DNA from: Hemerocallis citrina | Taxonomy: Eukaryota; Streptophyta; Magnoliopsida; Asparagales; Asphodelaceae | Assembly (NCBI GenBank): GCA_017893485.1 | Contig: CM030358.1 | Location: forward strand, 250,014,256-250,078,255 | Direction: 5' to 3' | Length of the DNA: 64,000 bases | In this document: piece after piece, positions 60,082-64,000 of the stretch | How the letters are laid out: each line of letters opens with the position of its first letter | Numbering within the stretch: the stretch's first letter is position 1 | Notes under the pieces: model-generated | The model's input: the letters and a program-made list of their open reading frames with translations, nothing else | Told to the model about the DNA's origin: nothing | Database searches by the model: none | Position numbers and translations under genes: made by a program

Positions 60082-62235
60082 CTAAGTACCGGGCTTGAAA
60101 TGCTGTGGTGCTCGCCTCTTCTGAGCAGGATTTCGGCGCCGCATCGTGGTTGGCGAGTCGGAGATTTGTTCAGATCCTCCCCCCTCTTGTTGTACGTCTC
60201 CGACAACCCTCTCCCTACTCTCTTCACCCTGCGCTTGTTCGTGAGATGGATGTGAAGTTGAAGCTTGTTATTCTCTGATCTCACGTTCCCATTGCCCCAT
60301 TAATACAGCTGGCCTACGCCTCACACTTTTACGTCGGCCCCTCGGTCTGTGTAATGCTCGAACCAAACGTTCGGCCACTCCCAAAGCATCCATATTGCTA
60401 CGGCATGAAGAGAGCATCCTCTGAGCAAAACTCTTCATAGCCATGCCTGCATTACTTTTTAGTATCTCCGCGCATTCTTTTGCCATGTCCATCGTGTTAT
60501 CAATCTAAATTAGAAAAAACCAACAAAAATAATTACACAAATTCAATAATTTAAATAATTCATGAACTTCACGTATAACGAACATTAAAATAAATATGAA
60601 GATTGAAGTTACCACTGTACGTATAGCTGTGGCCTTCGGTTGGAACATGGGTTGTGAACTGGAATATGCAGGTAATGGTTCAATCTCCCTCTCCTCAACT
60701 TCTCGTTGAATACCAGCAGGTAGTACTGTATCGGGAGAGATGTACAAACGTGTATATTGTTGGAACCAAGTCATGTACTTTCCTTGCAATCTTTCATCGT
60801 ACTCTGGAACATTGACGAGGACAAGTTCAAACCGTCGCTCGTTCCATTCTGCAACGTGAACACGATGGTAATCTGCCCAATCATGAGTAGGCATGCGGCC
60901 GGTACTCCTAACGGCGTGTAACTCATGATCGTATAGGTTTGCGTAGCTTGGGGAACTATCTTGTTGAAGATTGAAATGACGAAGGACTCTCTCCGGTCGC
61001 GGATGCTCCACTATACCGAAGTTGATAAGGGGAGCCGTCGTTAACCACAACTGCGACTCGGTGGTGCACATTGGCGGTAGTCTTCCCACACGCTCGGGTG
61101 TATACGGCGCCCAAATCACGAACTCTTCACGTAGTTGGTCGAGCTCGTCTCTGTAGTACGTTATTACACCCTTGGGGTTGTCTTTGTAACTCCGACTACC
61201 AGCCCAATATACTCCTAAGGGTGCTAACATAGCAGGATCTTCTGGTTGGGCCATCCAACCGGCCGCCGGTCTCCTAATGCGGGGACGACCCAGGTGCAGT
61301 CGCTCCCAGGACCAAATCTGTAACAAAACCATCGGTCCGGTCATTTCTGATGATTCTAGCGCTACATGACACAACGCCCTGTATAGAGTTGCCAATGCGC
61401 AGCTTTTCCAGCTGTACCGGCCAGCTAAGCCTAGGTCGGCGAGCAATCGTAGGTACATGAGGTGCACCGTATCGCCCGATGAGTTAGGCAATAGAACCCC
61501 TCCGATCACCGTTAGAATGTAGGCTCTGGTGTAGGACTATACATAATCGTCGGGCGATTCGTTGGTCAGCGTCCCATCAAAATGTCCCTTCAACCAAGAT
61601 AGTCGGATTGATTGTCCTTGGAAAATGGTATCACCTTCCGCCGACGACTCATCAAACTCTGTACCGAGCAGTTCGTTGCACATCTCTATTTTATCAAAGT
61701 TAATATTACCCTTCACGTCCAACCCATCTATTGGAAGACCGGATATCATCGCTATATCCTGTAGCGACACTGTCATCTCTCCGACCGGTAGATGGAACGT
61801 GTGCGGCTCTGGCCTCCAGCGCTTCACGAGTGCCGAGAGAAGTGCTCGGTCGAGTTTAACATTCCCCATCATGCTGATTCCATAGAAATCGGCCGCTACA
61901 AGGTGCTTGACAATACGTGGATGCACCTTCATGGTCTCGTGGGTGCAGAAATTACACCTACGCGTCGTCCCACCCCACACTTCTGTGGATCTGTGGCGAT
62001 CTTGCAAGGTCAGTTCGCCGGGATTTATTGGTCCTGGACCATGACGTCCTGTCATCGAAGAGGATGCACCAACCTATACGAACCAAAAAACATAATTATT
62101 ATTAGTCTAAAATAAATATCACTAAATACAAAATTAGGGACAATACAAATTATTAGTTCTCACATTCTCTGTGGAATGTTCCCTCCGTGCTTCCTGGGAT
62201 GTCCTTCCCCTTCTGGTTCCCCTCGTTCTGGCCAT
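60082..62235 (-). pseudogene. Plant mobile domain (PMD, MAIN-like) gene carried by the MULE; two premature stops
   Basis: Three exons, all in phase 0: 62164-62235, 60613-62073 and 60082-60504; introns 62074-62163 (GTGAGA...TATAG) and 60505-60612 (GTAACT...TTTAG). The joined reading is 651 codons. It starts MARTRGTRRGRTSQEARREH, basic and possibly nuclear. The PMD signature begins at residue 110: WRPEPHTFHLPVGEMTVSLQ then DIAMISGLPIDG. The C-terminal exon is basic (RPRGRRKSVRRRP). Only two lesions are seen: TAG at 61537-61539 (codon 203) and TAA at 60268-60270 (codon 590); both could come from single C-to-T changes. PMD proteins (MAIN, MAIL1 in Arabidopsis) act in nuclear gene and TE silencing, and PMD domains are known in some plant transposons. 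In this element the PMD gene sits where MuDR has mudrB, transcribed inward from the right TIR. Confidence 0.88.
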
Positions 62236-62239
62236 TTCT

Positions 62240-63482
62240 CTGTATCAAAGTTTGCATATATGAAACTAATTACTCGCCGAAAATTAGCAAACATAAACCA
62301 ACGAGATGAAAAAATTTCAAGAGTTCGCTTATACGTGTCAAAACAACACAAACGAGATGCAAAAATTCCTAAATTTTGCTGACAACTAGGGCACACCAAA
62401 CACAAGCCAACGCAACTTATAGAAGTGAGTTCCGACCCACGGTTTGAAATATACGCCCGTGTATCACTTTCACTCTTTAAAATAGAGCGGGAAGCGATAC
62501 ATTGACGTATCTCGCAAACCGTGGGTCGGAACTCGCAAATACAAGTTCCGTTGCATTGTGAATGGTTAGACGAACCTACGTGCACCGTTTCGAATTCTTT
62601 CGACTTCGTTTAAGCATTTTTGTATTGCGACCGTACTAAAAAAAATTCGAGGTATATTGAAATATTTTCATATACGCGTAAAAACAACATAAACGAGATG
62701 CAAAAAATCTAAAGATCCGACTTTGGGTCGGGCTCCCTGCACACAGGCCAATGCAACTAGTACATGGGAGTTCCGAACCACGGTTTGAAAGATACGGCCG
62801 TGTATCGTTTTCACTATTGAAAACTGAGCAGAAAGCGATATATAGACGTATCTCGCAAACCGCGGGTCGGAACTCGCATGTACAGGTTGGTATGACTTGT
62901 GAGTGGTGAGACCAACCTACTCGCAAAGTTTCGTTTTATTTGGACTTCGTTTAAGCTATTTTCACCTCATAACGTATTCCACAAGTTCCGAGGTGGATTA
63001 AAGGTTTTTTTTATATGGGCGTCAAAACAACAAAAATGATAAACTTATTTCTTAAATTTGGGCGTCACCTCTGGCACACCAAACACGGTTTGACTTTCGG
63101 TTTGAAAGATACGACCGTGTATCACTTTATATCCGTTGTATTGAATTGAAATGATAAACGGACGTATCTCACAAATCGTGAGACGGAAATCGCCTCTACA
63201 AGTTCCGTTACCTTCTACGCGGCGAGTCCGACCTACTCGTACAAATTGAATTTTTTCATCTCGTTTTTTTTTATCTCCTATATTCCACCACTACAACTAC
63301 CACTACATCTACGAAAATGTCAACAAAATGTATACAATATACATGATCAGAGCTAATTATATACTCTCTAAATTATAGACTACACTACTACACATAATAC
63401 CAAAAAAACCAACTCCAAAATTGAAAAAAAAAATCAATAAATTCAAAGAGTTCATTATAGTAAATTGGGATTAAGAAAATAC
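62240..63482 (-). other. Candidate 5'-UTR intron of the PMD gene with three palindromic modules
   Basis: Donor (minus) ACCAG|GTATTTTC at 63482, acceptor GATACAG ending at 62240, four bases before the ATG. Three related modules at about 62395-62585, 62735-62930 and 63068-63240 each show 'ccgacccacggtttgaaa' ... GTATCACTTTC ... GCAAACCGTGGGTCGGAACT, an imperfect palindrome. Two counterparts lie in the intron before the transposase ATG. Confidence 0.6.
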
Positions 63483-63784
63483 CTGGTCCAAAGAGAGAGT
63501 GATAGAGAGTTGGCGAAGATGTGAGAATTCGCTGCACGCGGTTGTAGACAAAAGAAGACAATTTGTGCTAGGGTTTAGATGATTTGGGAATTTGGATGTG
63601 AAGTTAGAGTTTGCTGTATTGGGGAGAGAAAGAGAGAGATCGGGAGCTTTCCACAAGGGGCGGAGATCGAGAAGGCAAAGAAATCGATGCCAAAGGGGTA
63701 GGGAGAGTGAACTAGGGTTTGGGGATGGGTTTTGTGAGCTCGAGAGAAAGAGAGATAGTGTTTGTGACAAAGTGAGGGAGATAA
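63483..63784 (-). other. Candidate 5' leader exon of the PMD gene
   Basis: Minus-strand sequence is CT-rich with several TCTCTCT runs, resembling 51105-51402 at the other end in composition more than in exact bases. The ORF of 115 codons here (63471-63818, minus) has no recognisable domain and is probably untranslated leader. Confidence 0.5.
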
Positions 63785-64000
63785 AGATCTGAGTATGTAC
63801 AAGTGTTTGGAAAAACACTTGTACATGCCTAGGCCGTTGTTGGAAACAACGGCTAAGATATGTTTTTTTTATAAAAAAAACAACCTAGGCCGTTGTCTCA
63901 AACAACGGCCTAAGTGATTTTTTGGACAAAAAAAACTCCACGCCAAAAAAATGCTAAGTCCCAAATGTTTTTTGGCGTGAATTGACGAAATTACCCCTCC
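63785..64000 (-). repeat. MULE right terminal inverted repeat (cut by window end)
   Basis: Reverse complement of about 50886-51105, including the TACAAGTGTTT hairpin (63797-63827), two 'ggccgttg...caacggcc' hairpins (63831-63856, 63887-63912) and the outer 'tttttggcgtgaattgacga' stretch. Hairpins in this copy are closer to perfect than on the left. Confidence 0.92.

Larger units (their letters stand above)
50750..64000. mobile_element. Large Mutator-like element with transposase and PMD genes (right end beyond window)
   Basis: Terminal inverted repeats: the last ~215 bases of the window (63785-64000) are the reverse complement, with few changes, of 50886-51105. The left TIR extends outward to GGGTTTTGCTCAG at 50750, so about 136 bases of the right TIR are missing. 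Inside are an inward FAR1-type transposase gene (plus), an inward PMD gene (minus), two inverted hairpin arrays, telomere-like blocks and a B3 fragment. Convergent genes starting near long TIRs match the classic MuDR layout, with PMD in the second-gene position. Full length would be about 13.4 kb. The insertion site is a TA microsatellite, so the usual 9-bp TSD cannot be read. Confidence 0.9.

Overview
The window is nuclear DNA of a higher plant, most likely a eudicot; the species cannot be named from the sequence. Evidence: chromodomain Ty3/gypsy retrotransposons with 3.2-3.4 kb LTRs primed by initiator tRNA-Met, a TRIM family, Helitrons, MITEs, a FAR1-type Mutator-like element, and one ordinary plant gene with GT-AG splicing. 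Almost all of the DNA is nested transposable elements. Only one host gene looks intact: a class B heat-shock factor (HSFB4-like) at 45135-46145 on the minus strand.

Layout. 1-24005: a minus-strand Tekay/Del-type chromovirus ('element 2', 1077-24005, TSD ATTGC) lies between two copies of an ~0.8 kb direct repeat. Its 3' LTR is split by a plus-strand relative ('element 1', 2390-13567, TSD CCATA). 24006-28000: repeat debris and a minisatellite. 28001-39472: a third chromovirus ('element 3') with one LTR, minisatellite blocks between a leader ORF and gag, a TRIM element inserted in gag (TSD TGCAG), mutated zinc knuckles and protease, and an end at a 500-N assembly gap (39473-39972). 39973-44343: Helitron-like elements, one carrying a spliced but frameshifted NFD6-like gene fragment, then a foldback MITE and a LINE tail with a 14-bp TSD. 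45135-46145: the HSF gene. 46600-49930: a Harbinger-type MITE, other repeats and a decayed PIF/Harbinger transposase. 49930-50749: a second TRIM copy.

50750-64000: a large Mutator-like element (MULE), inserted in the TA microsatellite of the TRIM 3' LTR and running past the right edge of the window. Its near-identical terminal inverted repeats face inward. A FAR1-type transposase gene (plus strand, heavily mutated) starts from the left end. A plant mobile domain (PMD) gene (minus strand, three exons, 651 codons, only two premature stops) starts from the right end. Each gene has a candidate 5'-UTR intron that ends at or just before its ATG and holds palindromic modules. Each gene is followed by a tandem array whose units carry two hairpins; the two arrays (127-bp and 129-bp periods) are inverted copies of one another. 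The centre holds telomere-like CCCTAA blocks and a captured B3-domain fragment. This mirror-symmetric two-gene element is the most interesting object here. Transposases and PMD genes in plant MULEs are known individually; the hairpin arrays, intron modules and captured B3 piece are what deserve follow-up.

How the parts relate: element 1 is younger than element 2; TRIM-1 is younger than element 3; the MULE is younger than TRIM-2. All retroelement ORFs seen are broken. Coordinates of LTRs, TSDs and splice sites were read base by base; domain names come from motif recognition without database searches.
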